Assembly (NCBI GenBank): GCA_050694175.1
Contig: JBOGXA010000012.1
Coordinates: 36,506-100,505, forward strand
Direction of reading: 5' to 3'
Length of the DNA: 64,000 nucleotides
Source: JBOGXA01 sp050694175
Lineage (GTDB): Bacteria > Actinomycetota > CADDZG01 > WHSQ01
A model generated the notes under the pieces. That model ran no database searches and was not told the origin of the DNA. It saw nothing but the letters and a program-made list of their open reading frames with translations. Both the position numbers and the translations under genes were made by a program. Positions 17,415-26,501 of this stretch are shown in pieces; within the stretch, counting starts at the first letter, position 1; each line of letters opens with the position of its first letter.

Positions 17415-18332
17415 TTAGGCAACGAACTCGAGCCAGTCGAAATACTTCTCGTCGCGGCCTTTGACGACGTCGAAGTATTTCTGCTGGATCGCAAGACTTA
17501 TCGGGCCCGGATCTCCGATGACTCGCCCGTCGATCTCGCGCACCGGTGTCACCTCGGCGGCGGTTCCGGTACAGAACATCTCCTCCGCCGTGTAGAGGTC
17601 GGCGCGAGTTAGGAAGCGTTCGAATACCTGCATCCCTAGGTCCGCGGCCAGCTTGATGACGGTGTCGCGGGTGATGCCCGGGAGCGGTCCCGACGGCAGC
17701 GCGGGCGTCATCAACTCGCCGTCCTTGACGATGAAGAGGTTCTCGCCGGTGGCTTCCGACACGAAGCCGGTGGGATTCAGCATGATCGCCTCGTCGAAGC
17801 CCGCTCGCACGGCCTCCATTTTCGCCATCGATGAGTTGACGTACGCACCCGTCACCTTGGCGGACGGGGGGATGATGTTGGGGTCGTGGCGGCGCCACGA
17901 GGAAACCGTCATGCGGATACCCTCCTCCAGGGCCTTGTCGCCCAGATACGAACCCCACTTCCATACCGCAATCGCCACATCGACTGGGTTCTTGTCCGGA
18001 TTGACACCTATCTCTCCCAGACCCCGATAGGCGATCGGGCGCACGTAACAGGCACTCAGCCTGTTGACCTTGATCAACTCGCGGGTTGCGGCAATCAGCT
18101 CGTCGACCGAGTAAGGGATGTCGGTCAAGAAAACCCGCGCGGAACGCTCCATGCGGCTGAGATGATCGCGAAGGCGAAAGACGGCGGGTCCCTTTGACGT
18201 CTCGTAGCAGCGAATGCCTTCGAAGATGCCCGTGCCGTAATGAAGCGCGTGGGTGAGGATGTGGATCTTCGCTTCGCCCCACTCGACTAACTCCCCGTTC
18301 ATCCACAGTTTGTCCACCCGCTCGATCGGCAT
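17415..18332 (-). CDS. ilvE: Branched-chain amino acid aminotransferase
   Basis: Fold-type IV PLP enzyme of 305 aa catalysing the last step of Val, Leu and Ile synthesis. Motifs include ILTHALHYGTGIFEGIRCYET, YVRPIAYRGLGEIGVNP, the region with the PLP lysine (SSMAKMEAVRAGFDEAIMLN) and EMFCTGTAAEVTPVREIDGR. Length is typical. It is followed upstream by serA 13 bp away on the same strand, so ilvE is probably the last gene of a serC-serA-ilvE transcript. Confidence 0.95.
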   Translation of the reverse strand: MPIERVDKLWMNGELVEWGEAKIHILTHALHYGTGIFEGIRCYETSKGPAVFRLRDHLSRMERSARVFLTDIPYSVDELIAATRELIKVNRLSACYVRPIAYRGLGEIGVNPDKNPVDVAIAVWKWGSYLGDKALEEGIRMTVSSWRRHDPNIIPPSAKVTGAYVNSSMAKMEAVRAGFDEAIMLNPTGFVSEATGENLFIVKDGELMTPALPSGPLPGITRDTVIKLAADLGMQVFERFLTRADLYTAEEMFCTGTAAEVTPVREIDGRVIGDPGPISLAIQQKYFDVVKGRDEKYFDWLEFVA

Positions 18333-18345
18333 CCTTGCCCTCCCG

Positions 18346-19929
18346 CTAGTCCACCAGCACGACGAGGCGCGCGTCGCGCAACTCCGCCTTCTCTGTTATC
18401 TCTGCGAGTACCTCGTCTGTAATGGGCGAATCGACTGCAAGTCCCATCAATGCCTCGCCGCCCTCGGCCGTCCGGCCGACCTGCATATTGGCGATGTTGA
18501 CGCCCGCCCGGCCCAGATGTGTTCCCACTATGCCGACGATGCCGGGGCGATCGACGTACCTGAAGAAAGCCATGACCGGCGAAAAGGACATGTCGAGGTC
18601 GTAGCTGTAAACCCTGACGAGCCGTTCTACCTCGCGCTTTCCTACCAGGACGCCTCCAACGGTGACGGTTTCGCCGCGGCATTGCGCGTGGATCTCGACG
18701 AGGTTCACGTAGTCGTGCGACTGAGACGTCTTCACTTCCTCCACCGAAATGCCCCGCTCCTCCGCCATCAGAGGAGCGTTCACGAACGTCACCGGCTCGT
18801 GCACAACTGCGGAGAACGCGCCCTTGAGTCCGTACAGCGTGAGAGCACGGGTGTCGTGGTCGGCGATACCCCCGTAGTACTCGAATCGCAACGCCTCGAT
18901 GCCGCTTCCTGCGAGCGCGACCGCCAGCCGGCCCAGCCGTTCGGCGAGGCCCAGATAGGGCCGGATCGTTTCCGCGATGTCCGGCCCGACGTCGAGATTG
19001 ACCGCGTACGGCACGAACTCACCGCGGAGGGCAAGGATGACCTGCTCCGCGATTGCCACACCGGCCTTGTCCTGGGCCTCGGCGGTCGACGCACCGAGAT
19101 GTGGTGTCACGACCACATTGGAACGGCCGAAGAGTGGATGTTGTGTCACGGGCTCCTCGTCGAAGACGTCGAGGGCGGCCCCCCCGACCCGGCCGTCGTC
19201 CATGGCGCGCTCCAGCGCGCCTTCGTCGATCAATCCCCCGCGCGCCGTGTTGACGATGCGGATACCGGGGGTCACCTCCGCCAGCTCTTCGTCGGAGATT
19301 ATTCCGACGGTCTCTTGCGTCTTCGGCAGATGGATCGTCAGAAAGTCGGAGCCGCGGCACACGTCGACAACCGTCTCGAGCAGCTCGACCCCCATCTGGG
19401 CAGCCCGACCGGGGGAAACGTACGGGTCGTAGGCGACTATGCGCATGCCGAACGCGCTTGCGCGCTGGGCGACGAGTGTTCCGACCCGGCCGAGTCCGAT
19501 AATCCCGAGTGTCTTGCCGTTGAGCTCGACCCCCTGCCACCGTTCGCGCTCCCACCTACCGTCCACCAGGGCTAGGTGTGCTTGCGGAATGTTGCGTGCT
19601 TGGGCGAGGAGCAATGCCATGGTGTGCTCGGCTGCCGATATCACGTTGGATTGAGGCGCGTTGACAACGAGAACACCGCGCCGGGTAGCGGCATCGACGT
19701 CGACGTTGTCGAGACCGATGCCGGCCCGGGCGACTACCTTGAGGTTCTCGGCTCCGTCCAACAGGGCCGCGTCCACTTTCGTCGCGGAGCGCACGATGAG
19801 AGCGTCGTAGTCGGAAATGGCCTCGGTGAGCTCGTCCGGCGCCAAGCCGACCCGGACGTCGACGTCAGCGTGCTCCCTCAGTCGCTCGATTCCCGCCTCG
19901 GCCAGCCGCTCGCTGACCAGAACCTTCAT
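18346..19929 (-). CDS. serA: D-3-phosphoglycerate dehydrogenase
   Basis: First enzyme of serine synthesis, 527 aa, the long actinobacterial form with a substrate/nucleotide-binding pair, an intervening domain and a C-terminal ACT domain for serine feedback. The NAD-binding motif is GIIGLGRVGTLVAQRA; HLPKTQETVGII, NTARGGLIDEGAL and the catalytic-His region TPHLGASTAEAQDKAG follow. The ACT domain starts near YVDRPGIVGIVGTHLGRAGVNIA. serC lies directly upstream on the same strand. Confidence 0.97.
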   Translation of the reverse strand: MKVLVSERLAEAGIERLREHADVDVRVGLAPDELTEAISDYDALIVRSATKVDAALLDGAENLKVVARAGIGLDNVDVDAATRRGVLVVNAPQSNVISAAEHTMALLLAQARNIPQAHLALVDGRWERERWQGVELNGKTLGIIGLGRVGTLVAQRASAFGMRIVAYDPYVSPGRAAQMGVELLETVVDVCRGSDFLTIHLPKTQETVGIISDEELAEVTPGIRIVNTARGGLIDEGALERAMDDGRVGGAALDVFDEEPVTQHPLFGRSNVVVTPHLGASTAEAQDKAGVAIAEQVILALRGEFVPYAVNLDVGPDIAETIRPYLGLAERLGRLAVALAGSGIEALRFEYYGGIADHDTRALTLYGLKGAFSAVVHEPVTFVNAPLMAEERGISVEEVKTSQSHDYVNLVEIHAQCRGETVTVGGVLVGKREVERLVRVYSYDLDMSFSPVMAFFRYVDRPGIVGIVGTHLGRAGVNIANMQVGRTAEGGEALMGLAVDSPITDEVLAEITEKAELRDARLVVLVD

Positions 19930-19962
19930 GAACGCATGCTACAGGTCGCTCTGCGGGAGTCC

Positions 19963-21075
19963 CTATCCGCCACGGATCGCCTCGACAACGTAGCCGATCG
20001 ACTTGGTCAAGAGCTCGACGTCGTCGGGCTCTATCGCGGGATACGTCGCGATGCGCAGCTGGTTGCGCTCAAGCTTCCGGTAGGGCTCGGTATCAAGGAT
20101 CCCGTTTGCCCTCAGGATCTCAGCGACAGCAGCCGCCGGTACCTCCTCGATGAGATCAATCGTCACCACAACGGGGCTGCGCATCGCGGGATCCTTAACG
20201 AACGGCTGCGCGTACTCAGAGTCTTCTGCCCACGAATACAGGAGCGACGATGACTGCGCGCATCGGGCGGAGGCCCACTCGAGTCCTCCCGAGTCGAGAA
20301 TCCACCGAGTCTGCTCGAGAGTCAGAAAGAGGGTTGCGAGTGCCGGCGTGTTATACGTCTGATCCTTGCGTGCATTCTCGAGTGCGATCCGAAGACTGAG
20401 GAAAGGCGGTATGTAACGATCCGAGGCCGCAAGCGACTCGATGCGCTCGATCGCTCGCGGGGAGCACAACGCGATCCACAGACCCGCGTCCGAGGCGAAA
20501 CACTTCTGGGGAGCGAAGTAGTAGACGTCGAATTCATCCGGATCGACGAGGAGTCCGCCGGCGGCTGAGGTCGCGTCGACCGCGACAAGACCGTCGTCAT
20601 CAACCCGGCGTACGGGCATCGTCACGCCCGTCGAGGTCTCGTTGTGAGTGAGCGCATAGAGATCGACGTCGGCGACGGGGACGGGGACGGGGTGACTCCC
20701 GAATTCGGACTCGATGATGTCCGGTTCGGACAGAAACGGCGCGGCGCGCACCACCTCCGAGCACTTGTGTGAGAACTCTCCAAACACGACATGCTGGCTC
20801 CGGCGCTCGATCAAGCCGCATGTCAGGGCGTCCCAGAACGCCGTCGACCCCCCGTTGCCGAGGACGACCTCATAGCCGGCCGGAAGGCCGAACAGCTCGG
20901 ACAGAGCCTCCTTGAGCCGGGCGACCACGGTGCGCACACCGGCGTGGCGGTGGCTGGTGCCGAGAAAGCCGGATGCGCTGCGGTACAGGGCCGCAACCGC
21001 CTCGGGACGAACCTTCGACGGGCCGGATCCGAAGCGCCCGTCACGCGGCCGCAACTCGGCGGGAATTTGCATCAT
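19963..21075 (-). CDS. serC: Phosphoserine aminotransferase
   Basis: PLP-dependent aminotransferase of 370 aa, of the actinobacterial SerC type, making O-phosphoserine from 3-phosphohydroxypyruvate. It has RPRDGRFGSGPSKVRPE, GFLGTSHRHAGVRTVV, VLGNGGSTAFWDALT, HNETSTGV, VDATSAAGG and the PLP lysine in YFAPQKCFASDAGLW. The frame extends to 21126, but homology starts near ATG 21075. With serA it completes two consecutive serine-pathway steps. Confidence 0.93.
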   Translation of the reverse strand: MMQIPAELRPRDGRFGSGPSKVRPEAVAALYRSASGFLGTSHRHAGVRTVVARLKEALSELFGLPAGYEVVLGNGGSTAFWDALTCGLIERRSQHVVFGEFSHKCSEVVRAAPFLSEPDIIESEFGSHPVPVPVADVDLYALTHNETSTGVTMPVRRVDDDGLVAVDATSAAGGLLVDPDEFDVYYFAPQKCFASDAGLWIALCSPRAIERIESLAASDRYIPPFLSLRIALENARKDQTYNTPALATLFLTLEQTRWILDSGGLEWASARCAQSSSLLYSWAEDSEYAQPFVKDPAMRSPVVVTIDLIEEVPAAAVAEILRANGILDTEPYRKLERNQLRIATYPAIEPDDVELLTKSIGYVVEAIRGG

Positions 21076-21161
21076 GTGGGCCAAACCTATCCGCCTATCC
21101 GCGGGGGCGGTCGGCACGCCTCGCATATCATCCGGGGTGACCCCCTAGCGGAAGGAGGGGG

Positions 21162-21204
21162 TTCGGGGGAACCAGTGAGGCGGCCTGGCCGCCGGGGTTT
21201 CCCC
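21162..21204 (+). promoter_or_regulatory. Structured leader upstream of the aminotransferase
   Basis: GGGGAACC and GGTTTCCCC arms enclose an inner GGCGGCC-TG-GCCGCC hairpin, with a further pairing GTTCG...GAAC nearby. This sits 60-100 bp before the proposed ATC start at 21261. It may be a regulatory leader; no known riboswitch class is recognised. Confidence 0.35.
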
Positions 21205-21260
21205 GACGGAGAGCGGGGAGCGCGAAGGGCAACCCGATCGGAGAAGGAAAGGACGCGTAC

Positions 21261-22454
21261 ATCTCAGGCAGAATCTCAACGCGCGTAGCCCAGATCACCG
21301 AATCGCCGACGCTCGCAATCGATGCGAAGGCGAAGGCTCTCAAGGCTGCCGGCGAAAACGTCATCGGTTTCGGCGCCGGCGAGCCCGACTTCTCGACTCC
21401 CGCACACATAGTGCGGGCCGCTGCCGAGGCGACCCGCCATTCCTCTTACCACCATTACACGCCCGCCGGGGGCCTCCCCGAGTTGCGCGCCGCCATCGCT
21501 CGCAAGACCGAGCGCGACTCCGGCTATTCCGTGACGCCCGAGCAAGTGCTCGTATGCAACGGGGGCAAGCACGCCCTCTACAACGCCATCCTCACCGTGA
21601 TCGACGACGGCGATGAGGTCCTGCTCCCGGCCCCCTACTGGGTCAGCTACCCGGAGATGATCCGGCTGGCCGGCGGCGTTGTGGTCGAGGTCCTGACATC
21701 CGAAGAGACTGGATTTCGGGCCACACTCGAGCAACTCGACGAGGCGGTCACCGACCGGACCAGGATGCTCGTATTCGTGTCCCCCTCCAACCCCACGGGG
21801 GCCGTCTACCCACCAGACGAGGTGCGCGCGATCGGCAAGTGGGCGGACGAGCGAGGGCTGTGGGTGCTCACCGACGAGATTTACGAGCATCTCGTCTACG
21901 GCGACAACGTCTTCTCATCGATCCCCACCGAGGTGCCGGAGATCTCCGACCGTTGCATCGTAGTCAACGGGGTCGCTAAGACATACGCGATGACCGGCTG
22001 GCGCGTAGGCTGGATGGTCGGCCCGGTCGACGTCGTGAAATCCGCGGTCTCGCTTCAGTCGCACGCAACTTCGAACGTGTCCAATGTCGCCCAGGCCGCG
22101 GCCCTAGCGGCGGTAACAGGTGACCTTTCCGACGCCGAGCGCATGCGAGAGGCCTTCGATCGCAGACGCATCACAATGCACAAGATGCTCAGCGAGATCC
22201 CCGACGTCGTCTGCTACGAGCCACAGGGGGCGTTCTACGCGTTCCCATCGTTCAAGAACTTCATCGGCAGGACCATTGCCGGCGTGGAGATCGCCAGCAC
22301 TAACGACCTCGCCGACGTGCTCCTCGGCGAGAAGCTCGTGGCCGTCGTGCCGGGCGAGGGGTTCGGGGCCCCCGGTTACGCGCGCCTCAGCTACGCACTG
22401 GCCGACGACGATCTCATCGAGGGTGTGGGTCGCATCGCCGACCTCCTCACCTGA
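21261..22454 (+). CDS. aspC: Aspartate-type aminotransferase, apparent ATC start
   Basis: Fold-type I PLP aminotransferase of 397 aa, probably aspartate:2-oxoglutarate. Conserved N-terminal sequence (SGRISTRVAQITESPTLAID, then GFGAGEPDF) is in frame well upstream of the first standard start, GTG 21411. The family N-terminus aligns with codon ATC at 21261, preceded by GAAGGAAAGGA at 7 bp spacing. No ATG, GTG or TTG occurs in frame between the TGA at 21138 and 21411. Other motifs are PYWVSYPEM, SPSNPTG and the PLP lysine (about K240) in NGVAKTYAMTGWRVG. Starting at 21411 would remove 50 residues, including the GAGEPDF substrate loop. Confidence 0.88.
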   Translation: MSGRISTRVAQITESPTLAIDAKAKALKAAGENVIGFGAGEPDFSTPAHIVRAAAEATRHSSYHHYTPAGGLPELRAAIARKTERDSGYSVTPEQVLVCNGGKHALYNAILTVIDDGDEVLLPAPYWVSYPEMIRLAGGVVVEVLTSEETGFRATLEQLDEAVTDRTRMLVFVSPSNPTGAVYPPDEVRAIGKWADERGLWVLTDEIYEHLVYGDNVFSSIPTEVPEISDRCIVVNGVAKTYAMTGWRVGWMVGPVDVVKSAVSLQSHATSNVSNVAQAAALAAVTGDLSDAERMREAFDRRRITMHKMLSEIPDVVCYEPQGAFYAFPSFKNFIGRTIAGVEIASTNDLADVLLGEKLVAVVPGEGFGAPGYARLSYALADDDLIEGVGRIADLLT

Positions 22455-22455
22455 G

Positions 22456-22506
22456 CATCGAGTGTGCGTTTGACCACCGCATAGAGCGTCAAATGCACGG
22501 TCGATG
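22456..22506. terminator. Bidirectional terminator-like inverted repeat
   Basis: A 19-bp imperfect inverted repeat (22456-22474 and 22488-22506, 16 of 19 paired, 13-nt loop) lies between the convergent aminotransferase and hydroxy-acid oxidase genes. Its loop-side arms GTTTGAC and GTCAAAT pair. No strong U-run, so efficiency is uncertain. Confidence 0.55.
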
Positions 22507-23676
22507 TCAGATGACGTGAGCGCGGCTCAGCTCGGCCATCGAGCGAACGCCCAGAAGGGCCATTGCATTCGCAATCTCTGCCGACATGATCTCGAGGGCC
22601 CGGGCGACACCGGCCTCGCCCCCCGCCGCCAGCGCGTACAGGTACGGCCGGCCCACAAAGACCGCCGTGGCGCCGAGGGCCAGCGCGATCATGACGTCCG
22701 TTCCCCGCCGCACTCCCCCGTCGAGATAGACCTCGGCCCGGCTCTCGACCGCCTCGACGATCTCCTCCAGCACATCGATTGTGGCCGGCGCGTGATCGAG
22801 CTGCCGGCCGCCGTGGTTAGAGACGACGATGCCGGCTGCGCCGTTCTCGACCGCAAGGCGGGCATCGTCCGGGCTCAGGATCCCCTTGATCACCAGCGGC
22901 ATGTCGGACAGGCCGCGCAGCCACTCCAGATCGCGCCACGTAAGGGTGAGGTCGTGGATCTCCCCTACCAGGCTCGCGAGCGTCCCCACCGCGCCATCCC
23001 TGATGTTGAAGTTGCCGAGATCGTCGAGCCGGATCTCTTGCTGATCTTTGAACTCCCGATCGCGATACCCGAGGACGGGAAGATCGACGGTTAACACGAC
23101 CGCCGAATAGCCGGTGGTCGCGGCCCGCACCACCATGTCCTCCGAGAGCCCCCTGTCCTTGTTGAGGTAGAGCTGGAACCAGCGGGGACCGCCGGCCGCG
23201 GATACCTCTTCCAGTGAGCATGACGCCAACGTCGAGATGCAGAACACAACACCCGCGTTCGCAGCCGCGCGCGCGGCGGCGGCTTCGCCCTCGGGATGTG
23301 CGAGACGATTGAGAGCCGCCGGCGCGAGCCCCACCGGCATCGAGACATGCGAGCCCATTATCTTGGCCTTGGTGTCGACCGAGCTCACGTCCACCAGCAC
23401 ACGGGGTCGCAGCCTGCGTTTCTGGAATGCCGCGACGTTGTCACGAAGCGTGATTTCGTCGGCTGCGCCTCCGGCCACGTACGCGAGCGCGCTCGGAGTC
23501 ATGGTGCGGCGCGCGGCCGACTCGAAGTCGGCGAGCGTTACGAATCGAGACAGGGCCTCGTCGGAGCCTGCCTTCGGAACTTCGGCTCCGCCGGGAGCGG
23601 TAGCCGCGCCGCCGTCGGTGAATGAGCGATTATCCCCGCCGGCGGCGGGGGCAATTCCCTCGTGAGCCATGCGCAC
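22507..23676 (-). CDS. FMN-dependent alpha-hydroxy-acid oxidizing protein
   Basis: TIM-barrel flavoenzyme of 389 aa of the L-lactate dehydrogenase/glycolate oxidase family. Motifs are YVAGGAADEITLRDN, MPVGLAPAALNRLAHPEGE, FQLYLNKDRG, LVIKGILSPDDARLAVENGAAGIVVSNHGGRQLD (catalytic His in the last part) and DGGVRRGTDVMIALALGATAV. It oxidises a 2-hydroxy acid, substrate unknown. The first 40 residues are low-complexity and may not all be translated. It is monocistronic. Confidence 0.92.
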   Translation of the reverse strand: MRMAHEGIAPAAGGDNRSFTDGGAATAPGGAEVPKAGSDEALSRFVTLADFESAARRTMTPSALAYVAGGAADEITLRDNVAAFQKRRLRPRVLVDVSSVDTKAKIMGSHVSMPVGLAPAALNRLAHPEGEAAAARAAANAGVVFCISTLASCSLEEVSAAGGPRWFQLYLNKDRGLSEDMVVRAATTGYSAVVLTVDLPVLGYRDREFKDQQEIRLDDLGNFNIRDGAVGTLASLVGEIHDLTLTWRDLEWLRGLSDMPLVIKGILSPDDARLAVENGAAGIVVSNHGGRQLDHAPATIDVLEEIVEAVESRAEVYLDGGVRRGTDVMIALALGATAVFVGRPYLYALAAGGEAGVARALEIMSAEIANAMALLGVRSMAELSRAHVI

Positions 23677-23771
23677 AATGAGACCATCATCCGGCCGAAA
23701 CCTCTACGCGGCCGGCGCCGGCGGAGTGAGGGGCCGCGACGTACAGGTCCCAGGGGCTCGTGAGAGGTCGG

Positions 23772-24293
23772 CTACCGGGCGGTCTCTTCCGGGCTCCGGA
23801 TTTCTTCGCCGGCGCGATGCGCGGCGGCGCGCACCAGCCCTGCAAGGATCTTCAGATCACGGCCGAAGACGCGGCCCATCACGGGTTTCAGCGCGGTCAT
23901 ACCTGCCGCGCCGAGGATGCCGAGGGGTGGATACAACTCCTCGCGCCAGAACATGTGCGTGCGCTCCCCCTTCAGCGGAATCAGAGACATCTCGCCGACG
24001 CCGGAGACCCACCCGAGATGCTCGATCACCAGGCGGCGAGGTGGATCCCAGCCGGCGATGCGAACCCGGTCGCGAGTCGTGATCCCCGAGACCCGGATGG
24101 TTGCCTCGGCCTCCACTCCGACACCTTCGCGTTGCTGCGAGAGAACCCTGAAGTCGCGCGCCTCCAGCATCCAGTCACTCTGGTGTTCCCAGTCGGTGAT
24201 CAGCTGCCACACGATCTCGGGTGGCCCGGGCATCGTCTCTGCCATCTCGAGCACGACGCGCCATCCCTTGCGTACCACCTCCGGCACCTCCAT
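23772..24293 (-). CDS. SRPBCC family protein (START-like fold)
   Basis: Protein of about 173 aa with the polyketide-cyclase/SRPBCC pattern: WRVVLEMAETMPGPPEIVWQLITDWEHQSDWM, then a beta-rich stretch and a long C-terminal helix ending in EEIRSPEETAR. Such domains bind hydrophobic ligands. The frame is open far upstream, but only the part from ATG 24293 looks like protein sequence. It precedes nothing coupled; the STAS-like gene lies just upstream. Confidence 0.75.
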   Translation of the reverse strand: MEVPEVVRKGWRVVLEMAETMPGPPEIVWQLITDWEHQSDWMLEARDFRVLSQQREGVGVEAEATIRVSGITTRDRVRIAGWDPPRRLVIEHLGWVSGVGEMSLIPLKGERTHMFWREELYPPLGILGAAGMTALKPVMGRVFGRDLKILAGLVRAAAHRAGEEIRSPEETAR

Positions 24294-24337
24294 CCGCTCA
24301 TGCTCCCACGGAGCGAGAGAGGCCGAGTGGAGTGACT

Positions 24338-24802
24338 CTAGGAGTAGCTCGGAGGCGTGCCTTCGGGCCTGGCGGTCAGACACGGAACAAACTGGGTGAT
24401 CCCCGCGCTCTCGAGCTGCTCGTAGACGAAGTGGTCGGGGCAGACGATACAGACGCGTCCACCTCTTACGCCCTCGAGGTCGGCGAGACAGATCAGGAGT
24501 TGCAGCACAGGTTCGGTCGGTCGAGCGGACTTGTCGAACTCGACGACCAGGTTTGCAACCCCGTCGGAGATCATTTCCCCGCACCTGCGGCCCAGGGCCC
24601 GCGCCTCGGGCAGGCTCAACTCTCCGTTGAGCGTGACCAGCGCTGCGGAACCGACGCGCAGCACGTCCGTCCCGGACGGGAGCCGGTCCGCCCAGCCGGG
24701 CAGGATCGCCCGCGCCGGCGACATCCCCTTCAGAACGCGGCCCAGCCACAGGCTGAACAGCCCGGAGACAACGAGAAGGATCACGATCGGATCAACCGTC
24801 AT
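24338..24802 (-). CDS. Membrane-anchored STAS-like protein
   Basis: Protein of 154 aa with an N-terminal transmembrane helix (IVILLVVSGLFSLWLGRVL) and a cytosolic alpha/beta domain resembling STAS/anti-sigma antagonist folds (ALVTLNGELSLPEARALGR, NLVVEFDKSARPTEPVLQ, IVCPDHFVYEQLESAGI). The alignment to STAS is by general pattern, not a catalytic motif. It follows the HD-GYP gene by 18 bp on the same strand, so a signalling role is plausible. Confidence 0.55.
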   Translation of the reverse strand: MTVDPIVILLVVSGLFSLWLGRVLKGMSPARAILPGWADRLPSGTDVLRVGSAALVTLNGELSLPEARALGRRCGEMISDGVANLVVEFDKSARPTEPVLQLLICLADLEGVRGGRVCIVCPDHFVYEQLESAGITQFVPCLTARPEGTPPSYS

Positions 24803-24820
24803 GTCTTGTTGTCCTTTCGC

Positions 24821-25957
24821 TCATGCCGCGTGCTCCAGCACCTCGATGAGAGCCTCGACCGTGCGCGGGCAGAACTGAGATCCCGCGTTCTCCCGCAGCT
24901 CCTCGACGGCCGCCGCCCAGCCGATGGCAGCGCGGTAGGGACGATCCGAGACCATCGCGTGATAGGCGTCGGCGACGAGGACGATGCGGCTCGCCACCGG
25001 GATGTCTTCTCCGGCCAGCCGGTCCGGATATCCGTTGCCGTCCCACCGCTCGTGCTCCGCCCTCACCGCCTCGGCCAGATGCTTTAGGCGCGGGATAGCG
25101 GACACGATGCGCCAGCCGATCAGGGGGTGCTCTCGCATGAGGATCCTCTCGGCCGGTGTCAGGGGACCCGATTTCAGAAGAACGTTGTCGGGGATTCCTA
25201 TCTTTCCGATGTCGTGCAGCGTTGCGACCTGACGGACCTCGAGGATCTCCTTCGGCGACATTCCCATCCGTTCGCCGATCCGCTGGGCGAGCGCGACCAC
25301 CGCCTCCGAGTGCGCACCCGTGTAGCCATCACGCGCTTCCAGTGCGGCGAGCAGGGCGCGGACGGCGACGTTCTCCATTTGCAGTCTGACATTCGTGGCC
25401 TCGAGCTCCCGCCGCTCGAGCTGGTCGGCGATCAGACGGGCAATGAGCTCCGCCACCTTGACATCGACCTCTCCGAGCGCCGGATTTGCGGAGTGGTTCA
25501 AGCAGCAGAGGGTGCCGTAGATCGTCCCGTCGGAAAACGTGAGCGGGACGCCAATGTAGGCGCCGATCCCGGAGGCGCGCGCCGCCGGCAACGCACTCGC
25601 CCGAGACTCCGTCGAGGTGTCGGGGATGAAGCTGGGAAGGCGACCCTTGAGCACCTCACGGCACAGAGATTCGTCCAGCCTGAGGACGTCGTCGACGTGG
25701 AGCCCGAAGGAACCCCCGTCGCCCTCAATGAGTCGGAAGACCTGCTTGTCCTGTACGAACTCAGAGACAATCGCGACGTCCATCCCGAGGTACTCGCGCA
25801 ATTGAGCCAGGAGCGCGTGGACTCCATCGTCGGCCCCTTCGAGTGCGTCGTCGACGACGTCTATCCAGGCGGTGGAGTGATCGGAGGAATTGGGGCCGTC
25901 TAAACGGATGCCCCCGGTCGTAGGGGTACGCAGCGATTCGGGGATCCGCGTCTCCAC
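24821..25957 (-). CDS. GAF/HD-GYP domain cyclic-di-GMP phosphodiesterase
   Basis: Signalling protein of 378 aa. The N-terminal half is a GAF-type sensor (LREYLGMDVAIVSEFVQDKQVFR, SGIGAYIGVPLTFSDGTIYGTLCCLN). The C-terminal half is an HD-GYP phosphodiesterase with HDIGKIGIPD, MREHPLIGWRIV, HERWDGNGYPDRLAGEDIP (the GYP motif) and VADAYHAMVSDRPYR. It degrades c-di-GMP. GTG 25957 is chosen because GGAAGGAGGGAG lies just upstream; the frame is open to 26050. A diguanylate cyclase is encoded about 4 kb away. Confidence 0.93.
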   Translation of the reverse strand: METRIPESLRTPTTGGIRLDGPNSSDHSTAWIDVVDDALEGADDGVHALLAQLREYLGMDVAIVSEFVQDKQVFRLIEGDGGSFGLHVDDVLRLDESLCREVLKGRLPSFIPDTSTESRASALPAARASGIGAYIGVPLTFSDGTIYGTLCCLNHSANPALGEVDVKVAELIARLIADQLERRELEATNVRLQMENVAVRALLAALEARDGYTGAHSEAVVALAQRIGERMGMSPKEILEVRQVATLHDIGKIGIPDNVLLKSGPLTPAERILMREHPLIGWRIVSAIPRLKHLAEAVRAEHERWDGNGYPDRLAGEDIPVASRIVLVADAYHAMVSDRPYRAAIGWAAAVEELRENAGSQFCPRTVEALIEVLEHAA

Positions 25958-26152
25958 GGCTCCCTCCTTCCACTCGGCGCGCTTCGCCGCGTGGACGATT
26001 TCCCCTCGGACTTGGGAGTTTCTCCCTGCGAGGCAGAGATTCCTTCCCAAAACCCAAAAAAGTATTCCAGGGGTCTACGTATTTTGCGCAATCCCGTTCC
26101 CCCCGCAGCCCCCTCCTGCTACCTTGCCGCTTGGGAGATTGTGGAATTTCAC

Positions 26153-26204
26153 TTTTCCTCGCCGAGGGGGGCGCCCGCTACGCCCAATGCGGGCCCGAGG
26201 AAAA
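26153..26204. terminator. Stem with T-run and A-run flanks
   Basis: TTTTCCTCG (26153-26161) pairs with CGAGGAAAA (26196-26204), with an inner GCCCGC/GCGGGC pairing. The A-run after the second arm reads as a U-run on the minus strand, so it could terminate minus-strand or both transcripts. It may equally be part of a structured RNA. Confidence 0.4.
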
Positions 26205-26209
26205 AAGAA

Positions 26210-26286
26210 ACAGGATGGTCCGGTGCCGAGGGGGATCAGCCCACTACGAAGACGCGGGTGGTTTCAACCACGCCGGACCATCCTGT
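26210..26286 (+). repeat. 14-bp perfect inverted repeat enclosing a small hairpin
   Basis: ACAGGATGGTCCGG (26210-26223) and CCGGACCATCCTGT (26273-26286) are exact complements, 49 nt apart. The interior contains GTGGTT-TC-AACCAC, so an RNA would form a branched fold. Candidate cis-regulatory RNA or operator; no known class was recognised. Confidence 0.55.
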
Positions 26287-26471
26287 CCTGTAATCCCTGA
26301 ATCGGCATTAACAGCCGCTTTATTGAGCAGTTCGCCCCCCGCGTTAGATGCGGCTTATCGTCCCTTTTCGCACCTCCCGGCACGAACTTCTCCAATGTGA
26401 GGTTTAGGGATCGCGACGCCGGGAAGGCTTTTTCCTCCGAGGGGATCGGCCTCTGCGAAGAGGAAGGAGCC

Positions 26472-26501
26472 ATGAGCTACAGATCCCCGGGCTCACCTTA
26501 G
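26472..26501 (+). CDS. Possible nine-residue leader peptide
   Basis: ATG AGC TAC ... CCT TAG encodes MSYRSPGSP and is preceded by GGAAGGAG two bases before the ATG. It overlaps the GATCCCC arm of a hairpin. A regulatory leader peptide is possible, but such short ORFs arise by chance, and the spacing is tight. Confidence 0.2.
   Translation: MSYRSPGSP

Noticed and set aside
26131..26400. 89-aa ORF in the noncoding stretch
   Set aside because: It runs through both inverted repeats and has no start signal or family features.
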